Assembly (NCBI RefSeq): GCF_016808335.1
Contig: NC_053153.1
Span: 30,511,590-30,575,589 of the forward strand
Length of the DNA: 64,000 bases
Direction: 5' to 3'
Origin: Panicum virgatum
Lineage: Eukaryota; Streptophyta; Magnoliopsida; Poales; Poaceae
In this document: positions 46,209 through 59,107 of the stretch, in pieces
Layout: each line of letters opens with the position of its first letter
How positions within the stretch are numbered: the stretch's first letter is position 1
Position numbers and translations under genes: made by a program
Notes under the pieces: model-generated
Told to the model about the DNA's origin: nothing
The model's input: the letters and a program-made list of their open reading frames with translations, nothing else
Databases searched by the model: none

Positions 46209-46435
46209 GGGCCCCTTTGGGAGGGCTTCACTCGGACGGCTCTGGCTCCGTGCTACAGTGCCGCGGCACTGTCGCGGCACTGTAGCACGAAACTGAAATG
46301 CACTGGCTTTCACTGAGAAACTGGTGAAGCTGCTGAAGCCGGGTTTCGCTGGCTCCTCCTGCTTCGCGCTACAGTGATAAACAGTGATCTACAGTGACGA
46401 AGACGGAGCCCGCGTGAGCCCTCCCAAAGAGGCCC
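46209..46435. mobile_element. Tourist-like MITE, 227 bp
   Basis: GGGCCCCTTTGGGAGGGCT at the left is mirrored by AGCCCTCCCAAAGAGGCCC at the right. TTA flanks both sides (46206-46208 and 46436-46438). The interior contains CTACAGTGCCGCGGCACTGT, itself a near-palindrome, and repeated CTACAGTGA. Confidence 0.88.
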
Positions 46436-46835
46436 TTAATGGTGCGTGTTCAATGAACGTACGGAGTATGCGCATCAAACCACCAAGGTATAGGACGTTT
46501 TTGTTTGCACGCGCTCAGTCGCACAGCGAGCGAATAGGCGCATTCCCAATGGCGCCCTCCAACCACCGCCATCGTCGGGTCGTCCTCGCAACTTTCCCCA
46601 CATCCAGATGTCCTCCTTGTTCTGCATCCTCTTCCTCTCGTCGCGTCGCGGCCGCCCGCGCCACCGCCATCCGCAGCTACCACCAGCCCGCCACGCCCTT
46701 TCAAAACCCAACCGAAAAAGGGGCGCACGCAGCCAGTGAGCCAGCGGTGCTGCACGCGGGCGCACCCACCGCCCACTCCTCCCTCCCTCCGTTCCGTCCG
46801 CTCCAAGCAAAGGCACCCAGCCCACGCGCGTCCCG

Positions 46836-47244
46836 ATGCCGCCGGCGCTCGCTGCCGTGGCGTGGGCGCTGCGGGCGGCGGTGTGGGCCTGCCTCGCCGC
46901 GTCGGCCATGCTCGTCGCCGAGGCCGCGTACATGGGCCTCGCCAGCCTCGCCGCGCTGTGGCGCCGGCCGCAGCGGAGGTACCGGTGGGAGCCCATGCCC
47001 GGGGGCGCGGGCGGCGACGTCGAGGCGGGCCCCGCGGAGGCGGCGGCGGCGGCGGCGGAGTTCCCCATGGTGCTCGTGCAGATCCCCATGTACAACGAGA
47101 GGGAGGTGAGCCGTCGGCGTTTCCGGTTTTCAGAATCTCGCTTCTTTCTTCTGTGCAATAAAGCTGAATGCGCACTGCAACTGCAAATTGCAGCAACTCT
47201 CGTCGCGGTCGCGAGATTGTACATCCATATGAATAGGATAGATC

Positions 47245-47278
<34 letters not shown>

Positions 47279-50200
47279 CGCGGCTTACAAACTGACCAAG
47301 GTTTCAGATGTGGACCTATGGTCCCCAATGCTTGACCCATGCGTCGTTCTGATAATTTCTGGGGAATTTGTCAAGCTACTGGTTTGGTGGCTTCAGGACG
47401 CCCTACTTCTGATAAACACTTGGGGCGCCATTTTTGTTGGCTCTGAATGAACTGGGGATGACGAACTGACCACTTGGGAATTTGTGAAGCTGCAGAGTGT
47501 CTCATTGTGTTTGTAGTCTTCTCCCTTTACTCTCAAAGGTGGAGTTAGTATCAGAAATGGGCTCCACTGTTTAGGAGCACACTGGCTTTGATTAGTGGAA
47601 CCGTGCTGCTACCACTTAAATACCATTGCCCACCTACGAATGATGGCATTGCATTGCTTTTACAAACAAAAACTGGAAATACCTTGGTTGCATGACTAAA
47701 GGGAACTTAAGTCTTCCTTGCAAAAAAAATAGTTGGGAGGAATGGGGACGGGTGGGGTAGAGTACAGTGTTTGTGCTTACCATCCTGGTCACCTGGTGTC
47801 AAGTAAATCAGCACTACTGTGTATTTTATGATGTAAGTTGCTGAGTAAGATGGATGCGGACAGTCCCATTTTTCTTTCTGTACCGACACCGTCACCAATG
47901 CAGGTTTAGTCCTTTGTTTGCATCGCTGGGCCTTGACCAACAATGCTGAAAAGCAATAGTTTTTCCAAGATGTCTGAACATTGCTCTTGTGTGCCTTGCA
48001 GTTTTATAGAATTTGACACTGGAATCAATGGAACATTTGTCTCTTTTTTGCAGGTGTACAAGCTATCCATTAGTGCGGCATGTGCCCTGACGTGGCCACC
48101 AGACCGTATTATAATACAAGTATTGGATGATTCCACTGATCCGATAATTAAGGTACACCTTGGTTACAGGGACATGGTTTCTCTTGATTGACGAAAAGTT
48201 AAATACTTTCATATAATTCTGAATCAAACATGCGGTGGTCGATGAGAAGCATTTTTGAAAGTTAATTGTGTTAACTTTATAAAAAAATGATCAGTTTCCC
48301 ATCTCAATTGAGCATATGAATACAAAACACTAATTTGCTAGGTTAGCTCCAGCAACACTGCTTTGGTCTGCTATATTTATCAGTGGGATAAGTTAGTCAC
48401 TTAACGGATACCAAAAATCAATGCTTCAAAAGATTTAAAATTTAGAAATGCTTTGATGCATTAACTGGAATGTTAAGAACAAAGGGATAGAGAAAGCTTC
48501 TGTATACTGCACGGCAATTGTGGAAGATATTAAACATAGTATCTGTCACTGTGTTGGCCAGCAGTCAGTCATAATGCAAGTTACACGATGTGTTAAACAT
48601 CTATAAAGTACCTATGCTTCTGTTTTTTCTATAGAAAAGGCATTACTATTGATGTCTTGAACCCCAAATGCTAAATGCAGTATATGTCCATGACATCAAG
48701 AGCATCCGTTTCATGGTTGTATTTAGATAGTTATGCCACCGTAATGTTGACATCATTTTCCTCAAATGCAGGAACTAGTGGAGCTTGAATGCCTTGGTTG
48801 GGCTAGCAAAAAAATTAACATCAAGTATGAGGTTAGAAATAACAGAAAGGGATACAAAGCAGGTGCACTGAAGAAGGGCATGGAACATATATATGCCCAA
48901 CAGTGCGACTTTGTTGCTATCTTTGATGCAGATTTCCAACCTGAATCTGACTTCCTTTCGAAAACTATACCGTTTCTTGTGCATAACCCAAAGATTGCAT
49001 TTGTACAAACACGTTGGGAGTTTGGTAAGCATAAAGATATCATTTTCTAGTCATGTGTATATATTTACAAATATTCTGTTTTCAGAGTTCCTGTCCTCAT
49101 TGGAAACTAGAGCAAATATGTTGTGTGCGTGGCTCTGACAAGCCACCCTTGTCTTGTTCATGAGTATTCCTTTTTATTTGTTAAGAGAGTAGATTTGTTT
49201 GGTTAGTTTTGATTCTTTTTTCAGTTAGTTTGTTTCATTTAGCTTATTTCTTAATTCTTAGAGTTATCCAAGTCATCCATGTAAAATACATGGTAATTTG
49301 TCTTTTAAATCAATTAAAATATCACCTAAGGTTGATTACTACTGATGTTCTGATGCAATTTCTTCACCATTTGCCATGATAGTGGTCATGTTGATGAAGT
49401 AAGTGAGGAGTTTTGTTCATTATGATTACAGGATGTTCCTGACCTGGCCTTTGCCGGGCGATTTTGCAGTGAACTATGATGTTTGCCTGATGACAAGGAT
49501 ACAGAAGATGTCTCTAGACTATCATTTCAAAGTTGAGCAGGAATCAGGATCATTTGTGCACTCGTTCTTTGGCTTCAATGGTAAGAGCTGGTTCATAGCT
49601 GTACACTGAGGTTTTGATTTTTTTTTTCCTGAGACTGTCTGTTTCATGTCACAGGATGGAGTGGGATAAATTAATTGAAAAATAATAACAACTGTGTTCT
49701 GTTTGCAGGTACAGCTGGTGTATGGCGTGTATCTGCTATTAATCAATCTGGGGGATGGAAAGATCGCACCACTGTAGAAGACATGGACTTGGCTGTACGG
49801 GCAAGCCTCAAGGGATGGGAGTTCCTGTATGTTGGTGATATTAGGGTATTTGGCCGAATCTCTGCAAACTTCAAATAATTGCTTTTTGCTGAAGCTATGA
49901 TATGTTGTTCCATGTCAGCATTACAATTGCAAATCTTATACAGGTTAAGAGTGAACTTCCAAGTACCTTCCAAGCCTACCGACATCAACAGCATAGGTGG
50001 ACTTGTGGTGCTGCCAATCTCTTCAGGAAAATGGCATGGGAAATCATTACAAACAAGGTTTGTCTCCTCCAACCCCACTCCATAAGGCATTGCGATGAGT
50101 TTGTCATGCTACAATTACCCTCTGACATTATGCAGGAGGTGTCAATATGGAAGAAACATCATCTGTTATACAGCTTTTTCTTTGTGCGAAGGGTTATCGC

Positions 50201-50881
50201 TCCCCTGGTGACATTCTTGTTTTATTGTGTTGTGATCCCTTTGTCTGCAATGGTTCCTGGTGTCAGCATTCCTGTATGGGGGCTGTTCTATATTCCCACT
50301 GCCATTACATGTATGAGTGCCATAAGAAATCCTGGGTATGCATAATCTAACTGCAACAACCTTCCATCTGCATGTTAATGTTTCCATCTTCGTATGACAT
50401 TATGTAATACATCAGGTCTCTCCATCTGATGCCTTTCTGGATTCTGTTCGAGAATGTCATGTCCATGCACCGCATGCGTGCTGCTCTAAATGGTTTGCTC
50501 GAGACTGCGCATGCAAATGACTGGGTAGTCACTGAGAAGGTAGGAGATCTTGCGATGGATGATCTTGATGTTCCACTCCTTGAACCAGTGAAGCCAACCG
50601 AATGTGTTGAGAGGTATCTGAAGAAGCTTGTTGCGTAAAAAAACATTTTTGGTGTTGAAAGAATAAATAACTTGCTTCTTGCAGAACTTGCTTATGATTT
50701 TAATCTTTGCCTTTGCAGGATTTACATTCCTGAGATCTTGGTTGCACTCTACCTCCTAATATGTGCCTCATATGACTTGGTCCTTGGAAGCCATAAATAC
50801 TATCTTTACATCTACCTCCAGGCCTTTGCATTCATCGTAATGGGTTTTGGTTTCGTTGGAACAAGAACTCCATGTTCATAG
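46836..50881 (+). CDS. CSLA: Cellulose synthase-like A protein (probable glucomannan 4-beta-mannosyltransferase)
   Basis: Nine exons, 46836-47105, 48054-48152, 48772-49024, 49470-49580, 49709-49845, 49944-50057, 50136-50335, 50416-50613 and 50719-50881, join in frame to 514 codons plus TAG, near the usual length of CSLA proteins. It is a Golgi family-2 glycosyltransferase that polymerises mannan/glucomannan backbones from GDP-sugars. The order is: an N-terminal membrane segment (about residues 5-35), the cytosolic entry motif [17 protein letters not shown] (115-119), FDADF (DxD at 175-177), TVEDMD (catalytic D269) and QQHRW (QxxRW, 305-309). Several hydrophobic segments follow, including [20 protein letters not shown] and the C-terminal pair in [20 protein letters not shown] and beyond. 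All catalytic residues are present, so it looks functional. The paralogue number within CSLA cannot be told from this alone. Confidence 0.95.
47245..47279 (+). repeat. (GT)n(GA)n microsatellite in CSLA intron 1
   Basis: About nine GT units followed by about seven GA units. Confidence 0.95.
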
Positions 50882-51390
50882 CAGATTTGATGATGTTACT
50901 AGTCCCATTTCACAATTTGCTCCTAGGAGTACAGTTGTACTTTGTGTGCATTCGTGCAAGGTAAACCTTATCTGATGATATTGTTTTGCATGATACTGGG
51001 CCATGGTTAGTCTAGGGAGTTTTAGATTCCTGACAAAAAATTCCTTATTTACCATGGGCAACTCAGAATTTTACGATTTGCCACTGGTAAACCCATTTTC
51101 GCTGACATAATGTGTTTTCTCAATAATCGCCCTGTGCTAGATGTATTTGTCTGTAGTAGTCTCATGGCAGAGATATAATTGGGCATGGGTTTCAGATTCT
51201 GGGTTCATAGTTGTAATAGGAGAGGCGAGTTTGTATAATTGTATCCTAGGTTCCTAGGCTCCTAGCTGGATTAGGAACTTTGTAGCATGTAGTTTTATTG
51301 TCGTGTAGATATGCCAACCATGGATGTATGAACATAATTATAAAAAGACAATGAAAGATGTTATTGATTGTTTTTTTTATCGTAGCATAC
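50882..51390. other. 3' region of CSLA
   Basis: Probable 3' untranslated region and flank; no other feature. The sequence to about 51350 is AT-rich and without long open frames. Confidence 0.5.
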
Positions 51391-51399
51391 CTGTATTAC

Positions 51400-52200
51400 T
51401 AGTTAAGAAAAACATACAAATACCAGTACAGGTACAGGTAGACCGTATAAGGATACGGAGTACAGCAATACAACTGTACTAGCACAAAGGGCCTTAAGAA
51501 GAAAAATATTAGATCTAGGTCCCTGGACCCCTTGGAGGCCGAGACTGCATCATTCGCATCGTCGGGGAATGCTGCTTCCGACCACCGCCGCCCAAATCCA
51601 GATCGAAGAGTACTCCATCGCGCGAACGCTTTGAAGGAAGCTGTAGTAGGCACTCCCTACGAACGAGATAAGGCCGTCGCCGAGAAGTCCATCAGCCGGG
51701 GCCACGCCCCGAGCACTCTTGATCTTGGATCGGAACTCGCCGCCGCCGACAACCGCCGGGACGGAAACCTCGAGCCGGATCCAACCTCCCATCTTTCGCA
51801 GAACCAGCAGCCAACTCCGCACCTTGGAAACAAAAGCCGACGACCCGTCGCCCCACGCAGGCAACGAGCCCTCGCTGACGGACTCCTGAACAAAGACTCC
51901 ACAAAGGGAGACCTACCTCCATGGGCTCGCCGCCGGTGCCGGAGCGAAGCACCAACGGGGCGAGGAAGAGTCCGAGAGGACTTATTCCGCCACGGCGCCA
52001 CCGCCTCGATGACGCCGCCAGGAACCGAAACCCTAACCCTAGTACCTAATTTACAACGCCGGACGGAGCGCCGCCGTTCCCCCACACATCCAATGGCCCA
52101 AAGGCCCCCGGAGGCGGAGGGGAGCGGCGACCTCGCCGGTGAGAACTCAAATCGTTTCCCTCTCGCCTGTCTCAACTGTTGGGAGCTGAATCAAGCTTGA
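51400..52200. other. GC-rich island, probable retroposon insertion
   Basis: An 800-bp GC-rich block stands out sharply from AT-rich flanks. Both strands have open frames (about 220 codons on plus, 172 on minus), which is expected from composition alone. The translations are R/P/S-rich and unrecognised. The AACCCTAACCCTAG phrase at about 52028-52042 and the abrupt composition edges suggest a LINE- or SINE-type insertion on the minus strand, but no poly(A), target duplication or domain was identified. Confidence 0.3.
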
Positions 52201-55200
52201 ACTTGATTCAGCTCGCTAAGGTTTCAAAGAAGGTATTGATTCTTGTATTGAGATAGAGCAGTAACCATTTTTTTTCAAAGCTCTATTCTGCAAATGGTGG
52301 AGCAATGTGGGGTTCTACACAGGTATCAAATCAAAGCACAAAAAGTCAAAAACCATATATGATTGGCACTACATGTGGGTCTTCTGTGCTGACAATCACT
52401 AAGCCACATAGAAATGCAAGCAAGTGAAGCAAGAATCTTTTGCTTTTTGGGGGGGAGCAAAAGGGAAATCTAGCTGGTTCTTTTTTCTTTGTCGGACACT
52501 GAATGGTCCTTTTATAAGATGATCTGTATTTTTTTTAGATTGTGTAGATCCTATACACTTGTCCGGCTTTGCTGGAGATTCACTCTTTTCATGTTTTGCC
52601 TTTTTTTTCCTCTTTTTTTCTTTCTTTCTGACTCCTTGCTTTCTGTTTCGTTGCTTTAAAGTGACTTTTGCTACAGTATGCAGTACGCTGGATAGAGTAA
52701 GTATATCACAACCTCGCTACGGCTATATGCTCTGGTGTGAAACGGAATAAGTATGATGCCACCTTGTTTGATCGATCGAAATCTTTGTTACTCTCGAATA
52801 AGGAAATGTTTAGAATCCATGTTTTCCCCTATTTGTTTATAAAAGGGGACATGACATGTTCACTTTCTAGACGAGCACAAGGATATAATGAACAAGAAGC
52901 GCAAAATAACCAATTTAAAGACTAGTTGGTACTCCCTAATAAATAAGTAATGTTTCGGGTATTGACATGGTTTTCTAAAACACACCTTAAAATATTCTTT
53001 ATATGAGGCAAATATGGTCACTTGACACATAAAATTTATTTTCCACCAAAGTTTATAATTATTGACTTAAAGATAATTTTGAAGCATCACTTTTTTTTTC
53101 GAGGCGTGTATTTCAATAAGAAGAGAAATACAGTGACATAACTTCAAGAGAGCTCTTGAAGTGCAGAGTTACTAGAGTCACAAGTGACCACATTGATGTA
53201 GAAAAGTGACACAAACGTAAGAGCACCAAAAAAGAAAAAGAAAACTACAAACACCATCACCCATCAAAACGACCTAAGACGATTACAACCTGCAGGGATA
53301 TAGAAATACACGATGGAAACCTGCACACGCATCACTTATTGAAAAACTGCCATTGTTCGGACCTAACATGTGGAGACGGCCACATAATTTGCACGGCCCA
53401 ATAAAAAAGGGCACCAGTCGCCTTTTGACTGGATATATCCGCCAAATTTGTTTGCTGTCGAAATAATATTTAATCTAATTTTAGTTAAGGTTCACTTCAA
53501 CGTTAGACGTGGCAACTCTTTTATTTCGTCATGCATATAAACTTTCTTTTTTTACGAAACACAGTTCACGTGCAGAAGCTTACACACTCATCCCTATGAA
53601 TCAAACTTGCCCTTAATATATATATTTTCTTTTAAAGAAGAAAAGAAATAATAATGTGTGAATTGCCGGTCTCTTTCAGCTAGCTTTGAGTTGAGGACAG
53701 GTTTTCAGTGTCTTATTCCTGAGTATGCAGGTTAAAGTGGATTCACTAACGAACCAAAGCGAGTCGCCGTCCGTAATGGGATGTGACCAACGATGTGGTT
53801 AAAAAGGCATCAGCTTTGACTAAAGAAGGATTATTAAAGGAGTGGTAGAAGGTTCTGGAAGAGAAAGGTGGAGTTCCATGAGCTGGAATTTCGTTGCTTT
53901 GACCTGCTTTCTCCCTTTTTGTTTTCTTTTATGTTTTTTTTGAAAAGTAGTTTTCTTTTATGTTTCAACGTCAGGAAATAGAGTCATAATATATACTACG
54001 TATATAGCATGATACGGCATTCAACTAATAATTATTCTTACTTTTTAAATACATTTTTTATGTTTCATTGTTCTACTATAGTTCAAATAAACCAATGCCA
54101 GATATACTTTCTAAACACGTGTATATATTGATTTATTCTGAGAGCTAGATTAAATGTCTGGAAGTCTATTCCTTTTTTTTTGAAATTACAAAACTTATTT
54201 TGTTTCTCATTAGCAAAGTCTTTGGCTAACAGCTATCCTAGTACTAATACATAATTGTTACGATTCAAAGCTGATGTTACTTCCTTTATATTCAAAAGAA
54301 TGCTTATAATTATATTTTCTTTATCGCATAAATAACATATTAACGAATTAATTGTTGGTCAAATTTTTATCCTAAGAAAAATGAAATACTCTTATAAAAG
54401 AGTGAGGGGATACATGTTAGCAGGGTTTTATTATAATGAAAGTGACACAATTGCCATGCCGTATTCTGGATTTATAGGAAAAAGTTATTGATGATGTAAT
54501 ATAATGAGAAACCAAAAGCGGAAAAAAGCAGTTACAATATCCAACTTGGCATGCATGTCAACACCGGTGCTTGAGTGACACAAGACATGTCTACATAACA
54601 ACCTGGTGGACCAGGTCCATTGAGATACTCAAGGACCTTATTGTATGATGAGTAGGAAGGAAGCAAAGCCACGGTCGATGTCCATGTCCTTATCGAAAGA
54701 AAAAAAAACACAGTCGACATCCTTTCTTCCATTCTCACTTTTCCACCTGGCTAATCTTTAACCACTATTTAAACTTTTTTAAAAATTGAAAACACTATAG
54801 ATCCTTCTTTTTGAATGGAAGTGTTAAAATAAAGCTTCCTAAAAGCTCTTATGGCATGTTTTCTTTTTCTTATATTACAATTTTGTATTTTTTTTTTGAA
54901 AAACAGACACCTGGAAAAAATCATAAGCCAATAGTTCGATGACACATCACTATAGCGGCACATAGACCCTCTACCCCTTCTGTTCAAGAACACTCATGGC
55001 GGCACACCTCATCTAGGTCTAGACATATCGCTTTGCAACCATCATGATGACAAAATGGTAAATTGCACTGCAAAGCAGGCTAGCAAAAGCTTGCACGGCA
55101 ATATCATCTAATAAGCTTCAAAAAAAAAGTAACCAATGCACATGAGCAGCAGTGTAAAATCACAGCCACACAGAGGTTGCCGGTTGAGTGAGGCGACACC

Positions 55201-56730
55201 GTGCATGGGAGAGAGTGAAATGCCTTCGGCACGCTAACAAAAAGTACCAAGCTAAGCCCTTTGCTTTACTGCTGGAGCCTGGATGCAACGAAAGGAAAAA
55301 GAATAGAGGAAACTACCAGGACCACATACATGTGTGATCACTCCTCAGTGTACACGACGACGGCAATTATTCCTCTATATGTCTAAATCGATCACACTCT
55401 GTTTTGTTCGTTTTTTGTTCTTTGCCCATGTACTATAGGCAGGAAATCGCCAAATAAACAAGGTTTTTTTTTCGGTGGTAGATAAGTCGTCCTAGGTTTT
55501 GTTGGCACGAGTAGGACTTTTTCTGCATATGGATGATGGTTATATATAATATAACTGAGGTTTAAAGATAGCCACGAATTAGTTGCCAACAAGTTAGCTA
55601 GGCAGTTTGACTAAGAGACATAGGAGGCAAAAAGGACATTTGCAGCAGCCAGCAGCTTCAAGCGTGTCCACGAATGGATTTGCATGTTAAGCAACGAGAG
55701 CAACAGGTGCCATCTGAACACACGTGTACCATGTAAAATCAAGCGAGGAATGCTAGAAACTATTCATAGGGCCACTATATATCTCGAAACATAAGAAAGT
55801 TTTAAAAATCGCCACAACCTTGTAATAACCATGAAATATTTGCAGTAGGTAGAGACGGTCGTCGCACAATGCAAACAGACAGATCTGATCAAGATCGTCT
55901 AATCTTTCTGTCCAACTAAGTTAACTCACAGAATTGCAGTACCAGATTCAAGCAAGGTTTTAAAAAAATGTAATAACAAAGTTTGAGATGCCATAGGAAA
56001 AATAGAGATGCAAGAAAGGGAATAGCAGTAGTACTACACATCTCAATTCTTTAGACCTTGCATGATGCATGAGTCCAATGTTTTATTGAATATGAGAGTG
56101 ACCTTTTTGCATGGATACAAAACTGAGTTCTAGGATAACCGCTAACTTGTTGCCAAGCAAAGCAATTCAACAACAGCAACAGAAACCAAAAGAACCTACC
56201 ATGTAGCTCCGTGGGTGGCCACATATATATGGATCTCAATGAGAACAACATGTTTCAATTTTAGACCATGTAGGTTACTACTACTATACCATACCCAATT
56301 TAACGTGATAACATCATAAGCTCTTCCTTATCAAAAACATGCGCATTTCCATGTTAAGCAATGAGAGAAGCATGTGCCAAGTGAAAACGTATGCCGTACA
56401 AAATCAATCTGAATGTTAAAAGTTATTCGATGGAGCCACTTGCATATCGTAATATCCACGTGGTGGAGTGTGTGTCGCAAAAATTTCAAAGCATGCAAAG
56501 GTTTACATTCACATGCAGTAGTCAACACAACCCTGCAAAACAACAATGGCATTGTAACCCACATACGCGATCAATATTGTCAATCACTCCATGGAACCAT
56601 ATGAAACTTATGCAACTACGGTTTGGTCAAGACATATTTAACCAAAGTTTGAGGTGATATATGAAAAATCTCCAAGAAAGGAATGTAGTAATAATAGGTA
56701 AACCCAAATTTTTGGAGGCTTTATGCACGA
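52201..56730. other. Gene-poor AT-rich intergenic region
   Basis: No gene recognised in about 4.5 kb. TACTCCCTAATAAATAAG at about 52931 resembles a Stowaway end. TTTTCGAGGCGTGTATTTCA at about 53098 resembles the tail of a retroposon in reverse. Neither has a confirmed partner end. Confidence 0.5.
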
Positions 56731-56734
56731 GTCC

Positions 56735-57425
56735 ATACTACAACACAAATCTAATGTAGAGACACTTTTCTATAGATATTTTATAATTTCTCTTTAGAAA
56801 TATGTCACAATATATTGTAAAGATACTTTTTGTGACACTTTAGCAAGCATCACATGTATTGAGACACTATTTGAGGCATTTTAAATCATAGAGATATTTT
56901 TTCTAGTCATTTCGTAACATGTGAATACAAATTATTAGGGGCAAGTTTGAGACACTTTAATTTTTGACCTTAGCCCCATAAAGGCATAGTTTGAGTCGTT
57001 CCTTTTAATATCTTGAGACACTATTTAGACCATTGAGGCACATTATGGAATACTCATAAGAATTATACTAAGTATATGTGTAATAATTGCCGTAAGGTTG
57101 AGATGGCTAGCAAGCTGAGGATTATGCAATATGGTGTGAGGTCTTGATTTCGAAGCTTCAAAGATCCATCACTCAAGTATTATCATGTTTTTCAATACTT
57201 TTTAGTGCACCTAGAGGGTAGAGACATAATTGTGTGTCATTATGAGATATCTTATAGAACATAGAGGCAATTAATAAAGTGTCTTTTCTATCAAAGAGAC
57301 ACTGGTTGTAGTGACACCTCTACGGCATAGTGAAAAATGACTCTACAATTACGTAGAGACAACGTAAAATGTCTCTAGAAGCCATAGATAGTGTCTGTAC
57401 ATACATATTTTGTTGTAAAGGTTTT
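56735..57425. mobile_element. Possible non-autonomous CACTA-like element with GAGACACT repeats
   Basis: The left edge TACTACAACACAAATCTAAT and, on the opposite strand, the right edge TTTACAACAAAATATG are similar inverted ends of CACTA style. Between them GAGACACT or its complement recurs about eight times, mostly near the ends. Target duplication was not established. Confidence 0.45.
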
Positions 57426-57994
57426 GTTGAACATGAGGCTAGGGAGAGTGACCTTTTCCATGAATCCAGAACCAAGTTCTAAGATAGCCACCAATTGGCC
57501 AGACAATATAATTTGACAAAATCAATTGGAGCAAAAAAAACTATATGAAGCATGACCTAGTTATTTGAACATCATGTAGCTTCATATGATTATATGCCAC
57601 ACAAAATTTAACCAGATAACAACGAAAGCTTTTCTCGTGAAGCCACACATGTGTGTCTTTATATCAACACAAGGGGTGGGGGTTTTACAAAAACGTAACC
57701 TACAACCAAGGGCGAATTTACGACCCGGCAGGGACACGTGGGCTCCCATGGGCGGATCTAGGGGGTGGGCCCCGGCCCAATCTAAGATTTGGCCCAAAGA
57801 ACTTCACCCTCTCCATTTTTTATATTTGATCTTATTTATTACTACTAGAAAAATAGCTATTAATTATTTTCTTGTATATAGCAATTGATAATTAAATTGA
57901 GAAGGTAAAAAGTGAGAAACTAACATCTTTATCATATTAGATTGACTTGTTCACTAAAATATTTAAAATTATTATTATATTGGACCACCCTAAC
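57426..57994. other. Intergenic remnant sequence
   Basis: No gene. GGGCGAATTTACGACCCGGC and GGGCGGATCTAGGGGGTGGG at 57710-57770 look like retrotransposon fragments but cannot be classified. Confidence 0.4.
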
Positions 57995-58415
57995 TATCGG
58001 TGTTTAGCCGCCAAGCCCACCGAGGGATACCCCGAGGTGGTTGATTGTAGGCACGGACTCGCCGAGATCTGGAACGCAATGGTGCAAGGAACACAAAGAT
58101 TTATATAGGTTTGGGCTGCCGGGAGCGTAATACCCTACTTCCTGTGTGGTTGTTTGTATTGCACTGAGGATTGATGATGTTTTGGAGAGGTCCCTGCCCG
58201 CCCTTATATAGTCTGGGACGACAGGGTTATATGGAAAGTCCTAGTCGAGTACTACCAAAGGAGTCCTTCCTAATACCTATCAGGTAGTTTCCTTCTATTC
58301 AACTAGTTCTACTTCTGTACGAGTACTTACAATATGGTAAGGTATATCCCATGTGCTATCCCTTACTCTAGAATATTCTATGCCTGTAAGCAGTCCCGCT
58401 GCCCCGGGTCTGACA
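57995..58415 (-). repeat. 3' LTR of a minus-strand Ty3-type retrotransposon
   Basis: On the minus strand it starts TGTCAGACCCGGGGCAGCGG at 58415, has a TATA box (GACTATATAAGGGCGGG) around 58201-58217, and runs to about CTAAACACCGATA at 57995. A polypurine tract (AAGAGCTCGGGGGCT) lies directly upstream in the element's own direction (58430-58416), which defines this as the 3' LTR. The final CA appears mutated to TA, so the outer edge is uncertain. Confidence 0.7.
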
Positions 58416-59092
58416 AGCCCCCGAGCTCTTCGTAGCTGAGTCCTGTAGGCGTCGAGTACTTCTGAAGATGTCTTCGAGTACTTCAAGTGCTTCAAGTAGT
58501 CCATCAAGTACTTGTAACGTGCAGAGTCACCCGTCGAGTACTTCTAGTAGTCTCCCGAGTACTTCCTCGACTGCATCGAGGGTATGAGGTGCTCAAGCCC
58601 CGAATTATCATCTTATATATGGTGCGCGATAAACTCACGTTCTATATGGAGTAGCCCCCGAGCCTTAGGTTGAATCGAAGAATCAAACTGAGGGTCAAAA
58701 CTATCTTTTCTTTTCATCTTTCAAAATTTTGAAAAACGAGCCATCAATGACATGTATCCCGCAGCCCTTGAGGCTTGAATCAAAATTCCAAGAATTTAGA
58801 ATTAAGGGTCAAAGTTATGGCAAAAATTTATTCTGATGGTATAGATGGGTAAATTGATTTCTGTAATCTGAAAACCCCTTTTTTCGGAATATATCCCAGA
58901 AAAAATGATTAAACAGATAACAATACCAAAAGCCCCCTAAATTACCGCTCAGAAACAAATCAATATGCGAGATACCGCTTGGACTTTTGATAATTTACCA
59001 AATTGCCACCGCCAATGGTTATTTAACCATGCGATAACTTAGGGTTTTTCACCCACTGCCGTAGCCACCATTCGCATTCTTGCACTACTGGA
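58416..59092 (-). mobile_element. Internal 3' part of the minus-strand retrotransposon, cut by the CACTA insertion
   Basis: Non-coding sequence upstream (in element direction) of the polypurine tract. It contains about eight copies of a (T/A)CGAGTACTT-like word at 58450-58565. At 59093 it is broken by the start of the CACTA element, so the LTR element was there first. Confidence 0.6.
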
Positions 59093-59107
59093 GAAAGCCA
59101 CATTGGT

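Noticed and set aside
51532..52200. 222-codon plus-strand frame
   Set aside because: R/P/S-rich translation, an equally open minus strand and no domain; treated as a GC-rich insertion, not a gene.
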